NCBI RefSeq assembly: GCF_963576545.1
Contig: NC_083646.1
Coordinates: 25,932,527-25,996,526 of the forward strand
DNA: 64,000 nucleotides
Source of the DNA: Limanda limanda
Lineage: Eukaryota > Chordata > Actinopteri > Pleuronectiformes > Pleuronectidae
Direction of reading: 5' to 3'
The first letter of the stretch is position 1. Each line of letters begins with the position of its first letter. The notes under the pieces were generated by a model that saw only the letters and a list, made by a program, of their open reading frames with translations, had not been told where the DNA came from and ran no database searches. This document shows, piece by piece, positions 27,835 through 40,109 of this stretch. The translations under genes were made by a program, and so were the position numbers.

Positions 27835-30800
27835 TTTTAAACAATTTGTATATTGTTCCACCTTCTGGTCTCCTTGATGAATCAAGTCTACATTAATATC
27901 TTCTGCATAAGACATAAGACAGACAACCTCCATAGCACGATGTTATTTGGTTGCTACCCTTAAAAGTACAGAGTTCGGTACCCAACCCTAACAGTCATGA
28001 AGTAAAGCAGTTGTCAGATAATCCTAAAATAATAATTGTATTAGTCCCACAACTCGGGAATTTGCTGTGAGCATCATGTTCAACGGCTCATGTTGCTATT
28101 TTTGGAACTTTGGGGAAAAAAATCATGCCACCCTGAGTGGCATTAATAAAGGAAATTATGTCATGGCAGAATAAATAAACTTATTTTTATTTTTCATAAT
28201 TTTTACCAAATAAGTCTGAACAAGACAACAAAGTCTAAGCAAACTTGTAGTTTTTTTCTATTTAATAAAGTCCCTATTATTTCTGGTAAAACATAACTGT
28301 TTGTAAACTAGATGTAAAAATGAGTGTGAAAGATTAAGCTGACTGTAGTTTGAACCATAATTGTGGCCTTTTGAAACTGTAGTTGCTAATCCACTGAATC
28401 ATCTAAGGTTACATCCACACCACTGGTTTTAAAAAAAAAAAACATTGGTTTCAAACTAAGACCATCTCTGTCTAGCAAAGTGTTTTGGCACCATATCAGT
28501 TAAAATCATATTTTAGTCCATATTAGCAATGCTTAAAACATATCATGTGACCACTCACATACATTGGGCATGTGCGTGATGTTTATTGGACATTTTTTTC
28601 AAACTGTCCTTTTACACAGTATTAATAGGAGCCAGATGCAGTCGCATCTGGGACTGTCCTCAGCTGCTGTCAAAATATCACCATACCAGGAAACACTAAC
28701 TCAGTTTCCTGTTGAGGAGTTAAGTAAAGTGCTGTAGCAGGTGGTCTTTGTTTGGTTTTCCTCTTCATAGCTTCTTCACATACTTTTGTATTTTGTGGTG
28801 ACTTTTAAAGTTTAATAAAATGTGTGGAGTTGAACTTTATTAGTTATGTAATACCATCATTGTCTTTATATCCATAAAACCTCAACACAATGAAATTAAC
28901 CTTTGTCCCATATTCAGCTCTGGGTTATTTCTTTTTTCAGTTACCATGATGATTTGACTGATTTGAGTATAGTGATCACTCATTACAGAAGTGTACTGAA
29001 ACTCTTATAATGTCCTTGCTAAAACATTGTACAAAGTGATTGTAACACTACTCATTCAGTAGGAGTCTTTAATGGAACATTCTGCATAATTAGTTTGTGA
29101 AGGTTATATTTTAACATTGTCCTTGATTATTCAGATAATTCATGGATCTTGATCAGACATGTTTAGGGGACTAATATCTTTGAGTGTGTGCAAGTTGGTG
29201 CAGATCCTAATAAAAATACACACCTAGTGAATTTATATGTGGTTTCATAATAGGAATGTTGGGTCTTGGCGGAGGTATGCACTCTACTGATTGTTGTTCT
29301 TTTCCCCTCTAATTGAGCTACATCCACACTTTGAACGTCAGTGATAGTTTAATTGTGAAACTGCTGAATTGGTTTTGTCAGTTTACGTCATAGACTGTAT
29401 ATGTCCTTCTTTTCTGCCCACTGCTTGTACTTTGCAAATAGACAAGTTGCATGGTCTAACCAGATGTTGCAGACTACCATGGTTCTTTCATTGTGACTAA
29501 CGTAGTGTTTAACATGGTTTCCATCCCAAGCTTATGTATTTACCTCAAATACTACATAATTTTCCTTAATACAGGTTATCCTGCTGAGTAGTAACCCCCC
29601 CACTAGAAATTGGCTTTATGGGTTTTAATGTTTGCTAGCTTGTATATGCAGCCACTTGTGGGATGTTCACAAGGAGCCGTCATCAGTGTATACAGTAGGA
29701 GTCACATGTCTGTGTGTACACACTGATGGACAGGCAGCCTTACAGTGTGGATTCTGGGTAGAAGGGTAGAGTGTGTTTGTGTGTGTCAGGGAGTAATTGA
29801 GTTGAATTGGTTTTAATGGGTCTTTACGGGGTGTTTGGAGTTATTTCTGCCTGAGGTCTCCTGTGGTGTACTGGCTTCTCTGGAGGATGGCTTGGCTCTC
29901 CGCCCAGCGCAGAGTCTGCTGTTCTACACTTTCTCTTTGGCACTTTCATTCTTGTGCTCCTTTACCCCTCTCTCCCTCTCCAGTTCTCACTTTTCCTCTC
30001 TCTATTGTGATAGAGTGAAGGAGCAAGAGATTGCATGGCACCGGAAGTGTGAGCGAGTGTTGGTGTTTCCTCCCGACCTCCTTCTCTCATGCCAAGCACT
30101 CACTCCTCCCCGATAGTCGCTGAGTGCCACTTTAAAGGCCCATGCAAGTAGTCGCTCCTCATCCCGGCTCTCATTTGTCACTGAGATCACATGGTGGCGC
30201 ATGAGTTAGGACCCTGTGGTAGCCACACAATTACAGAGTCGAAGGAAAGGAGGATTGCCAGCGGGTCCAGTGGCAAGGACAACTCGGCGGTGGCGGCACA
30301 GAACTAAACTTTCTCCTCCTGTTGCATTTTGATGGACTGACTCAGGAAAGGGAAGGCAAACTATATGATTATGTAACTTACAAACTAGTGTATATGTTTT
30401 GGTTTATACAGACAGTAGAAGCACAGCAGATTTCGTTTTTGTCATCACCACTATTTTAAAATAATCTGAGACCAATTTGGTGGCTTAAAAATACAGATCC
30501 AGCAAATAAATGTTGGCTACTTCTCCTGGAAAGACTCCCCCATGTGTCTTGAAAACTTTAAAAGCAGATTATGTGATTCTGCAGCAGTCACACCGCATCC
30601 CAGTTTAGCTCCAAGTATGGACTGTTTTTATTCACTTCTCATCTCCATAGTCTCCACACTGTCCGTTAAGATTGAGTCAGTGCTCTTTCGTAACTACATA
30701 CTGAATATTTAATGCCACTGTTTTTCTGGATCTTAACACTGACGATGACAAAATACCACAACAGTATCAGTAGCAGGAGGTAAACTGTAAGAGTAACACA

Positions 30801-33800
30801 CCATCACTGTCATAAATTGTAAATCAATCAATTTGGAGAGGTAGTGTGTGAAAAGCCATGTCTGTTCAAATGTGTGGGCGTGCACAAGTACGAGATTGAC
30901 CACATTGAACAATGGAAAGACAGGAAGAATAAAGCCACAGACATAGGTAAACACAGACTTAAGTTTTGAGGATGGAGTGAATGCAGGGGACGAGCTCCAT
31001 GCTGCTCATTAGGTTTGGGTGTGTATGGGAATGGCAGTAAACATGGCATTTCCTCTGCAGCCAGTGGAATTACCCCAGTATCTAATGACAGTCCTGCAGC
31101 ACAATGAGTAGTAAAGCTGCAGCCACCATAGCTGTTGCCCAGCCCAGCTACCACCAACCGCCACCAACCAGGAGCCCTGGTTTTGACTCTGAGCCAGGAC
31201 CAGGGCAGGGAGCAGGATGTATCAAGCTACAATATTATGAAGTAAGAAGCTGGCTTTATGAATACAGTCTAGTGATCAACTCAAATACTCTATTAAATAT
31301 GAAAATGGTCAAATCTGATAGCATTGTGGACTCAAGCCAACTGCTACAGTATGGTCTCAGATTTTCATCATAAATTCAGATGGTGTAAAAAGCAAATTAC
31401 AAGTTGATCTACCCAGCGTCTTGTTGGCAAGTGATCACCTTCTGTTGATATACAACTGGTGTTGTTGGGGTGATGCCACAGTGTCCAAGCTGGCACTTAC
31501 TGTAAATCAAGCTCAGCCGCGGGGGTGTGTTGTGTAATTATTGTCTGGGAAATTTTTAGTAGTAAAGGACGAGTCGACTAATTGATAGCCTGACTTCCTT
31601 GGAGATTGCTGGGTTTTCAGAGAAGCTGGATAGTGTTAGAAGCATTCAAAGTCTATGTTTGACTTAGTCCAAGAATATTGTGTTGTACAGAAGACTGATA
31701 AAAACTTGAAAGAGTGATAAATATAAAACAGTAACATTGTAGAATTATACATTTTAAACAACACAGGTAGTATTTTCTGTCCCATATTAATGGGAATACG
31801 CCACAAAGCAGCTACACTATTTTCTGCAATGCATATCATCTATCTGTTTTCATCACTCATTACCCTATATTCTTTTTAATATTTGTGCATAGTCTTTTAT
31901 TTTGTCACTGCTCTTATTTTGGCAAAAGGATGCTCTTTGATTCGAGGGACACAAGCCACCCAGTAATAAACTGATCAGGCACATTTCCATGATGTAACAT
32001 AACAAAGAGATCGCCCTGCCAGCATGTCTTCCAGACATTGTATGAAAAGATTCATGACATGTTAACTTGTCCTGTACTTAATCATGACAAATGATTTACC
32101 CGCTGGATGCATCTAACTTATCATCTTCCTGCTGTGTCCAATCCACTTCCTGTAGCTCCACCACTGTCTTTAAAGTAACTGCTTTACCCACGTGTTTAGC
32201 CCAAACTTTACTAACATGAGAGGTGGCTCTTATGGGTAAATAAGAGGATTGGATGAATTTAGAGCCAAGGGTCAAACCACATGATCAGAGTGGATGTTTC
32301 TGTCTCTTGAAATATCATCCAGCAACCGGAAACAAATGGGTTAAACGCTACAGCCACAATTACTATGTATTACTTAGCATCCTGTCACAGTCTCCTTCCA
32401 GAGATGTAAAAACAACTTGAGTATGTCTTTTGCTATTGGAACTTTTTATTCAAACCTGAAGCAGAGAGATGAGTTTACAGTAGTTTGTTTCTGCTCCTTC
32501 AGTAAGTAAAGGTAAACTTGCAAAGCTTTGGTAAATGGTCAAATCATTGTCACATAATTGAGCTTGATCCTTTGGGAAATGTTATGCTACTCTTAGAAAA
32601 AGTATATGAGTGATACATTCAATTAACACTTCATTTCATCAGGTCATATATTTGCAAATACCGGATGTCCTCCTCATAATGTATGCCCCCTCCTGCCGGC
32701 ACTACAGCACTCTATTTATTTAAAAAGTACTTCCCCTGGTAAGCTTTCTGGGTATCGTCTTTCGAAAATATAAAGATCAATGTGACTCTGCATTATGTAT
32801 TTTGGGGAATAATTAAATCATCACACAGTCTGACACAAACAAATAAAAAATTGTCAATGGGGCTTCCTGTCAAGTATAAACCTGGCTTTATTTTTCGTCA
32901 ACGAATCTTGTTTTCTTTAACTGGCTGCACTAGAGGTCCGGCAATATTATTTATTTCCAGCAAAGGAAGTTCTTGTGTCAAAATACACAGGAATCAAACC
33001 AAATATGTCCGGAGATATACACCCCACTAAATTCATGTGGAAGTACATCATTTAATTCATGAATGATCCCCCAGAAAATATAATTGTTTAAATGTTTTCT
33101 GTGACTAAAATAAAAAATTACTTCAATCAATGTACATGAACTGCTTTACCCACTGTACCGACGCACCCGGTGCCTTTTCTGTTCCAGACGTTACTGCATT
33201 TTACCATGTTTTAAAACGAATTTTCATATGGCATGAAGCTCTGCTTCTGGAATAGACCTTTCAATAAGCTCATGCCAGCTAGTGAACACTTTGCAAGTAA
33301 CAGTAATATATTGAAGCGGCAAGGATTTTGGACTATTAGGTCTATTAAGTAGGTCACAAGTTTTCCTCAGGCCACAGAGTCTGAAATTCTATTTCACAAT
33401 ATTGTTAAAACATTATCAGGCTTCTTTTTGTGTCAAAAGCATCTGAAGAATGTACTAGTGATGCTACAAGTACTATGATGGATCTCCCCTTAGCGAGGTG
33501 ACCGACAGAGAGATCAGGCCAATGTTGGTGTCACAGTGTAAATTGAAAGATAACTCTGGCCTAATGATGTGTGTAGAGTGTGCATGTAGAATGAGGATTG
33601 GGTTCAGCATCAGGGAGGGGTAGGAGATTGCTCAGCAGCTCTGTTTATTCAAAGGACCTGTATGAGTCATCTCACTAAGGCGAACCTAACAGCAACATGT
33701 CATATCAAGACATCGCCCTAATCTCAACCTCTCACTCAATTTGTCCTCAGGTTGTAGATTGCCAACTGTAGTTACTGTCTTCCAGTGTTGTCATTATCTT

Positions 33801-33919
33801 CCTCATTCCTGAAGACGGTGTCATATAACCAATGGATTTTGCAGTAAACTCCGTCTCCTCAACTGGTCAAAGACTGCTACGTATGTGGGCAAAAGCTTGT
33901 TGCAACCGTTGAGTCTTTT

Positions 33920-34165
33920 TTTTTTTTGCATTACTGGTGCGGGTCACCCACCAGTGGTTTGATCCCATGTCCCCTATTCTGCATACCAAAGTGTCCTTGG
34001 GCAAGATATTGAATCCCAAATTGCCCCTCACAGCTGGGCTTACAGTAAGTGTTTGTGTATAGGATAAAGTGGCGCACATAGATGCACCCTATGAATGTAT
34101 GGGTGAATGGCAAAACTTAATGAAAAGCGCTTTGAGTGGTCATCAGGACTAGAAAAAGATAATAT
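33920..34165 (+). mobile_element. Degraded tRNA-derived SINE
   Basis: The segment shares the SINE body blocks AAGTGTCCTTGGGCAAGATA, GTAGATGCAC-like, TATGAATG, GGTGAATG and AAAGCGCTTTGAGTGGTC with the better copy at 47882-48152. The B box is degenerate (GGTTTGATCCCATG near 33957). The tRNA head is mostly eroded, and a T run precedes it. Confidence 0.75.
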
Positions 34166-35137
34166 AAACAGTAAATATATCAAATATATTCAGGATTTTA
34201 TTTTATTTGTGTAGATGTAGCCTCATTTAGCTCTCAGTACCAGCAAGTGAGTGTAGTACAGTTTGCCACAGGTATTTAGTGCTTCACAGCCAAAACCAGG
34301 ACCTCAGCAATGTAAATATTTGCTTTTTAATCATCAGAATGAAGGCCCAGAAATACAGTGTTTGATACTCTGTGGTCCTGTCGGAGGAAAAAAAAAAGGT
34401 CAGGCATAATTTACAGTGCCATATGGACATGTGATGTTCATTTATCTTGTTAGGATGGGTGTTTGATATGTGGCTTTGAGGGAACAGAGAGGCATGTGAT
34501 GTTTAAATGAAGAGCATATTGTGTAGTGTCACTATTTCAATGGAGATTTCACTCATTTACTGTCTGTAAATCTTTACACGTTTACTTTTCTACAAAATCA
34601 AAGTAAATACTTTAAATTCTCAGAATAATGGAGACAAAAACATGTGCATTGCCATTTATAATGATTGAGTTTCAGAACAGATCAAAAGTGGGTAAAGGAA
34701 AGAGTGAGATTTTATTCAGGGGTAGATGGGAATGGTTCGAAGGGATGAATCCTTCTGCAATAATGTTAGGTAGCATAAAACCCAAATGCAAATGCATAAG
34801 AGGTGGAGAACTGTGATATCTATGATTTTACGGTTGGCCTTGCGTACCAACCGAAATCAGCCCTGCAGCTCATACAATTGTTTTTATATGCATTTTACAC
34901 ACATACAAACACACACACACGGACACACTTAGAGAAGTAAGCAGACATTATTTGTAACACCCAGCTCTTGACCACATACTACATTAAGCTCCACAACACA
35001 CACAAATACATCTACAATATGCACAAACTTGAAATTTGCAAATAATCCAGAATTAATGTTCAGTCTTGCTTCTGTGAGTGTTATACTATTAAACTGTTAA
35101 CCTTCTCCCATCATTGTATTTTTTTCTCTTTTTCTAG

Positions 35138-35224
35138 TCGGTGGTGAAAACTGGTCGTTTGCTCATCAGCCACGAGGCTCCAATAACCGGAGGCTTTGCA
35201 GCTGAAATCAGCTCTACTGTGCAG
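35138..35224 (+). CDS. bckdhb: bckdhb exon (probably exon 9): E1-beta, C-terminal domain
   Basis: This 29-codon exon encodes [18 protein letters not shown] then [11 protein letters not shown]. The [19 protein letters not shown] signature is strongly conserved in E1-beta subunits of branched-chain and pyruvate dehydrogenases. The acceptor is TTTTTCTAG ending at 35137 and the donor is a consensus GTGAGT at 35225, followed by a short GT run. Both boundaries are phase 0. No substitution that would suggest loss of function is visible. The exon stands alone between introns of 20.5 and 11.8 kb. Confidence 0.97.
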
Positions 35225-37099
35225 GTGAGTGTGTGTGTGTGAGAACGTACTGTATTTGATGAGATATTTTATTGAGCCCTGCAGCTCCCAGAGACGGGAG
35301 GTGGTCTTCAAAGCTACAAGTCTTAAAAGGTAGCAGTGTTCTTTTCAATAAAAGTCCCACTTTCTAATAAAGCTTAAATAGCCTTTCACTAAATGCCCCT
35401 AGAGCAGCAGATGCTAAATGCTACCCCATAAGAAGCACTCATATGTGCCAATTTGTTTTCAGCTACAGTAATATCTGACAAGGTAGGACATTGAGGCTTA
35501 CATGTTAGAGGTAGGATGTGATGCCCAGACAAGACAATCATTTAATACACTATTCCCCTATTGCGCATTTTGAGCAAGTTAGCAGTTCTTAACCATGAAA
35601 CATCTTTTTGTATGCTTTGTATCAATGAAATATTCATCAAAATGGGTTTGTTTTAGGAGGGATTGCAACACTCAAAACACTGACAATTCCTAATATGGTA
35701 TCGACTTGTGTAATTAGTCCCAAAAACCACACTCCTCCTCTTCTCCACCAAATCTAAACACTCAGACATAAAACAAAGACTGTTAGATTTGGTATGATTT
35801 TCCAAGGCCCTGGTTTCTCTTAGAAATTAATGAAAAAGGTTTAGATCTTTTATCATAGTCATCAGTTTTCTTTAGTATCTTTATCTGTGCATTCACAAAT
35901 ATGCAAACGAAAACTGCTGATTCACCACATCCTTTCATGATCAAAACCGGCCAAAATATGCTTAAAAAGCAAGGCTGAAGGTGTAGCTGAGCACACTGAA
36001 TTCACTTAATACATGGCTGTGCAACATTCCTGCTTATATCCTTGAAAGCATTATTGTAACTTATACCATGATTATTCCAAATGAAAGCTAGATGAATATT
36101 AAAAGCATCGACCAACCCCATTCATATTAGTTTTGTTGATTTGCATTTGTACATGTTTTAACATTTTGTAGACTGAGAATGTATCATCAACACAGTTATG
36201 TCCTGTGCTGAAAACAAAATATATAATTTGAATTGAATAAAACCTTTTTTCTGAATAAACACTATCCCAGAACAGGTATAATGCCACTGACATAATAATT
36301 GATGGAATTTCTGAGTGGTCGAACTTCTGACAAGTGAAATGGCTAAAAGCCTCTAAACTAAATTGAGTTTGAAATCAAGTGAAAAAATCCTCTAGTTGTA
36401 GGGGTTCATTTAGAGGCATCATTGGATTTGACTGAGATGCTGCTTCATTTTCTGTACTGTACTGAGGGTGTTTAGTTTATCCAACTTACGAGAGACCTGT
36501 TGAGACAGAGAGTCTAACTACCCATATAAGGTTTAAGAAATATTGCTTGTTGCTGGCAATGGGAGGCCTGGACACTGTCACTGAGATGTGCCAGAGAGAG
36601 CAGATGACACATTCTGAGCAAAGTGTGGGATGCGTGACTAAATGAAAAGTCCTCCTCCCCCCATCATCCAATTTTAAATCTATTTTTGCATGGTGAGATA
36701 ATTATGTGGGGTGTCTTCTCCATGTGAGACCCTCAGCAGTGAATTCCACTCGGCTCAATAAGCTATTTATCTCAACAATGACAACTCCCCCCTTTATCTG
36801 CGCCTCCTCAAAAGTCATTGGACTAATTGTATGTACTGCATTTAATGTGTTACCTGCTGCTGTGTCCTCATTAATGTGCATGAAATCAGAGTTGAAGCAG
36901 TACAATCGATCATTCCTCTCCCCACTTACTGTCGGTCAGATGTTGCTCTCTCCCCCTGCCAGTGAGGACTGAAATGGGCCGGTGATTCATCCCTAGGGAT
37001 GGGAATCGAAAACCGGTTCTTGTTTAGAACCGGTTCCCAGTGAACCAATTCCTTGGAAACGTTAGCGAAATTCTTTAACGATTCTGCTAACGGTTCCCT

Positions 37100-37651
37100 G
37101 TGCCGTTGCGCATGCGCGAACTGTTTCATTCAGACGGCAGCAAACATGTCATGGCAGCAACCCGCAGTAGCTCGCCGGCTACTGCGGCTTCGCTCGGCAG
37201 TAACGTCGCAGTAGTTCGCCGGCTACTGCCGGCTTGCCGGCGAGCTACTGCCGAGCGAAGCCGCAGTAGCTCGCCGGCTACTGCGGCTTCGCTCGGCAGT
37301 AACGTCGCAGTAGCTCGGCGGCTACTGCAGCTTCGCTCGGCGGTAACGTCGCAGTCCCTGCAACAACAACAGCTCCCTGAGTCCATGGCCCAGAGAGTGC
37401 ATCAAGAGGTCCAGCTGTACAGAAGTCTGCCCTCCATCCCCTCTACGAATAACGCCACCCTTTGGTGGTGGGACCAGAGACACACTTTACCCCTGCTGTC
37501 AGGTCTAGCTGAGTCCTATCTGTGTGTTCAGGCATCCTCCACCCCATCTGAGAGAGTGTTCTCCATGGCTGGAGACACAATTAGTCCTGAGAGATCCCGT
37601 ATCCTTCCGGAGAAAGCAGACATGCTTATTTTTCTGCACAAGAATTGTTGA
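37100..37651 (+). pseudogene. Internally deleted hAT transposase, C-terminal dimerisation region
   Basis: This is an open frame of 183 codons. Its first 90 or so residues are low-complexity (repeats of RSSSPATAASLGSNVAV) encoded by the GC-rich array. From about residue 94 it reads ESMAQRVHQEVQLYRSLPS, and later ATLWWWDQRHTLPLLSGLAE, SYLCVQASSTPSERVFSMAG and DMLIFLHKN. The W-W-x6-P-x-L...A-x-x-Y-L...A-S-S-T-P-S-E-R-x-F-S-x-A-G pattern is the hAT C-terminal dimerisation motif. The BED finger and the catalytic core are absent, so it cannot be an active transposase. Whether the frame is translated is unknown; the N-terminal half may simply be an open frame created by the repeats. Confidence 0.8.
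37163..37349. repeat. GC-rich 44-bp tandem array with an inverted unit
   Basis: Four units start CGCAGTAG at 37163, 37207, 37262 and 37306. Three are 44 bp; the second is altered and carries an inverted piece of the unit. This creates a perfect 22-bp stem (37248-37269 with 37278-37299) around an 8-nt loop. The array is much richer in GC and CpG than its surroundings and is open in frames on both strands. Confidence 0.9.
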
Positions 37652-38589
37652 TTTTGTTGATTACAATTGCTGGTGCAGACTTGATGGTATTTGCCACTGC
37701 TAGTTAAATTTTTGGCAGCTCAGTTTTCATATACCCTTTTTAAAAAAGGAAGGAGCATTGTAGTTTCTAGTAATCGATAAGAGAATCGATAAGTAATCGA
37801 ATCGATAAGCAGGAATCGATAAGGAATCGGAATCGTTAAAATCTTATCAATACTCATCCCTATTCATCCCTCACATTTCAATGTTTTCACATTGTGTGTG
37901 GGTGATGTAAGTTGTTGGTGTGTTCACTGATTGCTTTGATCTGCTGTTTTCACATGGCCTCGAGTATCCTGGATACACTCGTTGGAAAGAAACCTTTGGA
38001 ATGGTTGCTGATCCTGTTTTAAAGGGATACACCATGACCCACAGGCTTCTGTCACACTGTTAAACACAACACTTAATTACTGGGGTCCCCACTGATGCTT
38101 CAAAAGTCTTAAAACCTCTTAAATGAAATAAAGATCAAATGTCTTGACTTCAGTGGGGAATGAGCTTGAAATATGATATAAGGCAGAATGAAGAAAAATA
38201 GGAGATTATCTGAGCCTTGAATTTGTAGAGATATGAGAATGGATTCAGGGTTTCCCCCAGAAAACTTGCTAAGCCTGGTGGTAGGGCTGCTAGAAGGCAC
38301 CCACGGGGGGGGGGGGGGACACATGTTGCACTTTGTTTAATATGCACACCTAACTTTTTTATTTTGATAAGGGGTTAAATAGATACTTTGATATCTTTTT
38401 GAGTTGCACTGCTGACTTAACTTATAAGCCCTCTTTTTTATTTATTTTTATCACGTTGGAGTTGCTAGTTTAAACCTACAGTTTTACACTTTAATATTTG
38501 AGCCTTTGTTTACATTTTGTTTTGTGCTGCATTATACGATGACATACAGTTTGTTGTTATCAAAATAAAATTAACTGAATTGAAATGGT

Positions 38590-38683
38590 CAATTTGATTT
38601 TTTTGGAGGAAAATTAATCGTTTAGATTAATCGACTAATCGATAAAATAGTCGTCAGATGAATAGTCGTTAGTGGCAGCCCTA
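38590..38683. mobile_element. Right end of a hAT-type MITE, nested
   Basis: The sequence TTAGATTAATCGACTAATCG followed by GTCGTTAGTGGCAGCCCTA matches, in reverse orientation, the left terminus and subterminal motifs of the MITE at 20842. The other end of this copy could not be found, so the left border is nominal. Confidence 0.7.
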
Positions 38684-39040
38684 CTTAATATTAAAAAAAA
38701 TTCAAGTTTGCTGTGAACATAGCAGTCAGGCCTCTTATTTCAGAAACAATGAACCGTAACAGTTTGGTTACCAATAAAAGATAAGCGTACTACTTCTTTG
38801 CTTTCAGCCAGCTACTCAAACAGACAAGCAACAAAATAACAAACAAACAAAATACACAGGCAAGTGTCGGCCTACTTTGAAATAAATTAAACACAGAACT
38901 TTGTAGGGCTATTTGAGTCCTCCTCATATTTGTGGAAAATGTATGAAATAAGAAGTACCCTATTTTTAAATAAATAAAACCAAATAGCTGCAGCCTAATC
39001 GTGTAACGGACTAGGTTTATGTTTATGTTCGGTTTTGACT

Positions 39041-39163
39041 TATGTTCAGTAAAACACTGTGTTGAAGGAGCGTTCTGATGTCTGAGGGTCAGTGAAGGCG
39101 ACGTATGTTCAGTAAAACACTGTGTTGAAGGAGCGTTCTGATGTCCGAGGGTCAGTGAAGGCG
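39041..39163. repeat. 63-bp tandem duplication
   Basis: Two copies of a unit starting TATGTTCAGTAAAACACTGT lie at 39041 and 39104. The one visible mismatch is TCTGAGGG against TCCGAGGG. The pair lies inside the 5-bp-TSD transposon. Confidence 0.93.
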
Positions 39164-39630
39164 TCTGGGTGGGACATGTGACTGTTTGGACCAATAGGAT
39201 GGTTGCTTGGGGATCGGGCTCAATGAGGAAGTGAAGTGTTGTTGTGTGCGAGTGACGGATTTTTTTTTTTTTTTTTTAAATAAAAAAAACATGCGACGCT
39301 TAGCCTGGCGGGGGGGGGGGGGGGGAGTAAAGCCTGGCAGCCCGCCAGGCCTATACAGCACTGCAGGAAACCCTGGGATTTCATTCCAACCTGCGGCCCT
39401 TTGCTGCATGTTGCCCCCAATTCTATATGTCCCCCTTTCGCCACTAAAATCTCTCTGTCCTGTCCAATAAAATCCTAAAATACCTCCCAAAGATATACTT
39501 AAAAAAATTTAAAATATATTTAAAAAAAAACAAACAAATGCAGCAAGCTTCTTAATATTCTGCTACAGACAAAACCACGTTCGAGGGATCTCAATGTGAT
39601 GGACTCATGAACAGAGATGTTTGCTAGCTC

Positions 39631-40109
39631 TAGGGTTGCAAAGGGGCACAAAGTTTCCGGTAAATTTCTGGAAACTTTCCATGGGAAGTTAAGCTCAGGA
39701 ATTTCTGGAATTTTGAAAAAAAAAAAAAAAAAAAAGTTTTTTACAAACTTGTTTCTCATCTTATTCTACAGAACAATGCCCCATGCACCATCTCATGTGT
39801 GCAGACATTTCACCCTATCCAATGTAGAAGGAAAGGCTGTGTACATTTGCAAATACTGTGCAAAGACCTATGTTAAGAATGACACAACGATGCAGAAGCG
39901 TATAGTCAAGTGCCCAAAGTTTCCTCAGGGCTCAAATCCGCCTATGACAAAACAAAATGTTTATATTTATGTCTGTATATGAGAAGGTAAATACACATAG
40001 TATAAATTACCCACAACATTTCCAGTTTATTCCTGTTAATTCCCGTATATTCCCGTTAATTCCCATGGAAAGTTTCCAACTTGAATATTCCCAGAATTTT
40101 GCAACCCTA
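39631..40109 (+). mobile_element. Short hAT element with BED-finger remnant
   Basis: The ends TAGGGTTGCAAA and TTTTGCAACCCTA are inverted repeats, flanked by the exact 8-bp duplication GCTAGCTC (39623-39630 and 40110-40117). Similarity extends inward through GGAAACTTTCCATGGGAA-type motifs, with ATTCCCGTTAATTCCC repeats on the right. A + strand frame from 39776 reads MPHAPSHVCRHFTLSNVEGK and AVYICKYCAKTYVKN, the start of a hAT transposase with a BED-type zinc finger. The Cys pair C-K-Y-C is present, but the position where BED fingers carry His reads Arg (MQKRIVKC). The frame stops at 39982, and the catalytic and dimerisation regions are gone. A 20-base A run lies near 39716. Confidence 0.92.

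Larger units (their letters stand above)
14676..35137 (+). other. bckdhb intron 8 (20.5 kb)
   Basis: This is the largest intron of the window. It contains microsatellites (15379-15447, 16255-16298, 16927-16954), a LINE ORF1 fragment (about 16980-17260), a perfect hairpin (20590-20628), two hAT-type MITEs (20842-22018), an imperfect direct repeat pair (26825 and 27771) and a degraded SINE (about 33920-34165). The stretches 17300-20580, 22030-26800 and 27850-33900 show nothing I can assign. Confidence 0.75.
36994..37862 (+). mobile_element. hAT transposon relic with transposase C-terminus
   Basis: The termini TAGGGATGGGAATCG and TACTCATCCCTA form short inverted repeats, flanked by the exact 8-bp duplication TTCATCCC (36986-36993 and 37863-37870). 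The subterminal right side carries several AATCGATAAG repeats (37771-37837). Inside, a + strand frame encodes the hAT dimerisation region. The middle of the transposase, with the catalytic residues, is missing and is replaced by a GC-rich 44-bp repeat array. The intact target duplication suggests it moved in this deleted form. Confidence 0.93.
38246..39375. mobile_element. DNA transposon with CAGGGTTTCC termini and 5-bp target duplication
   Basis: The left end CAGGGTTTCCCCCAG and the right end CTGCAGGAAACCCTG are inverted repeats. Similarity continues inward (GCCTGGTGGTAGGGCTGC against GCCTGGCGGGCTGCC) and each end has a G homopolymer of 14-16 bases. The flanks carry GGATT on both sides (38241-38245 and 39376-39380). 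A 5-bp duplication is unusual for classic hAT and fits the group called hAT5, but this is inference. Inside are a nested MITE end (to 38683) and a 63-bp tandem duplication (39041-39163). No transposase domain is readable. Confidence 0.75.

Noticed and set aside
29835..30330. Slightly GC-richer block in intron 8 with a 93-codon frame, considered as an internal promoter or unrelated exon
   Set aside because: No CpG-island density, TATA or initiator context, or convincing splice sites; the encoded peptide has no recognisable features.
37126..37386. Minus-strand open frame with repeated LPSEAAVAGELL
   Set aside because: It is a mirror product of the GC-rich array with inverted units and shows no known domain.
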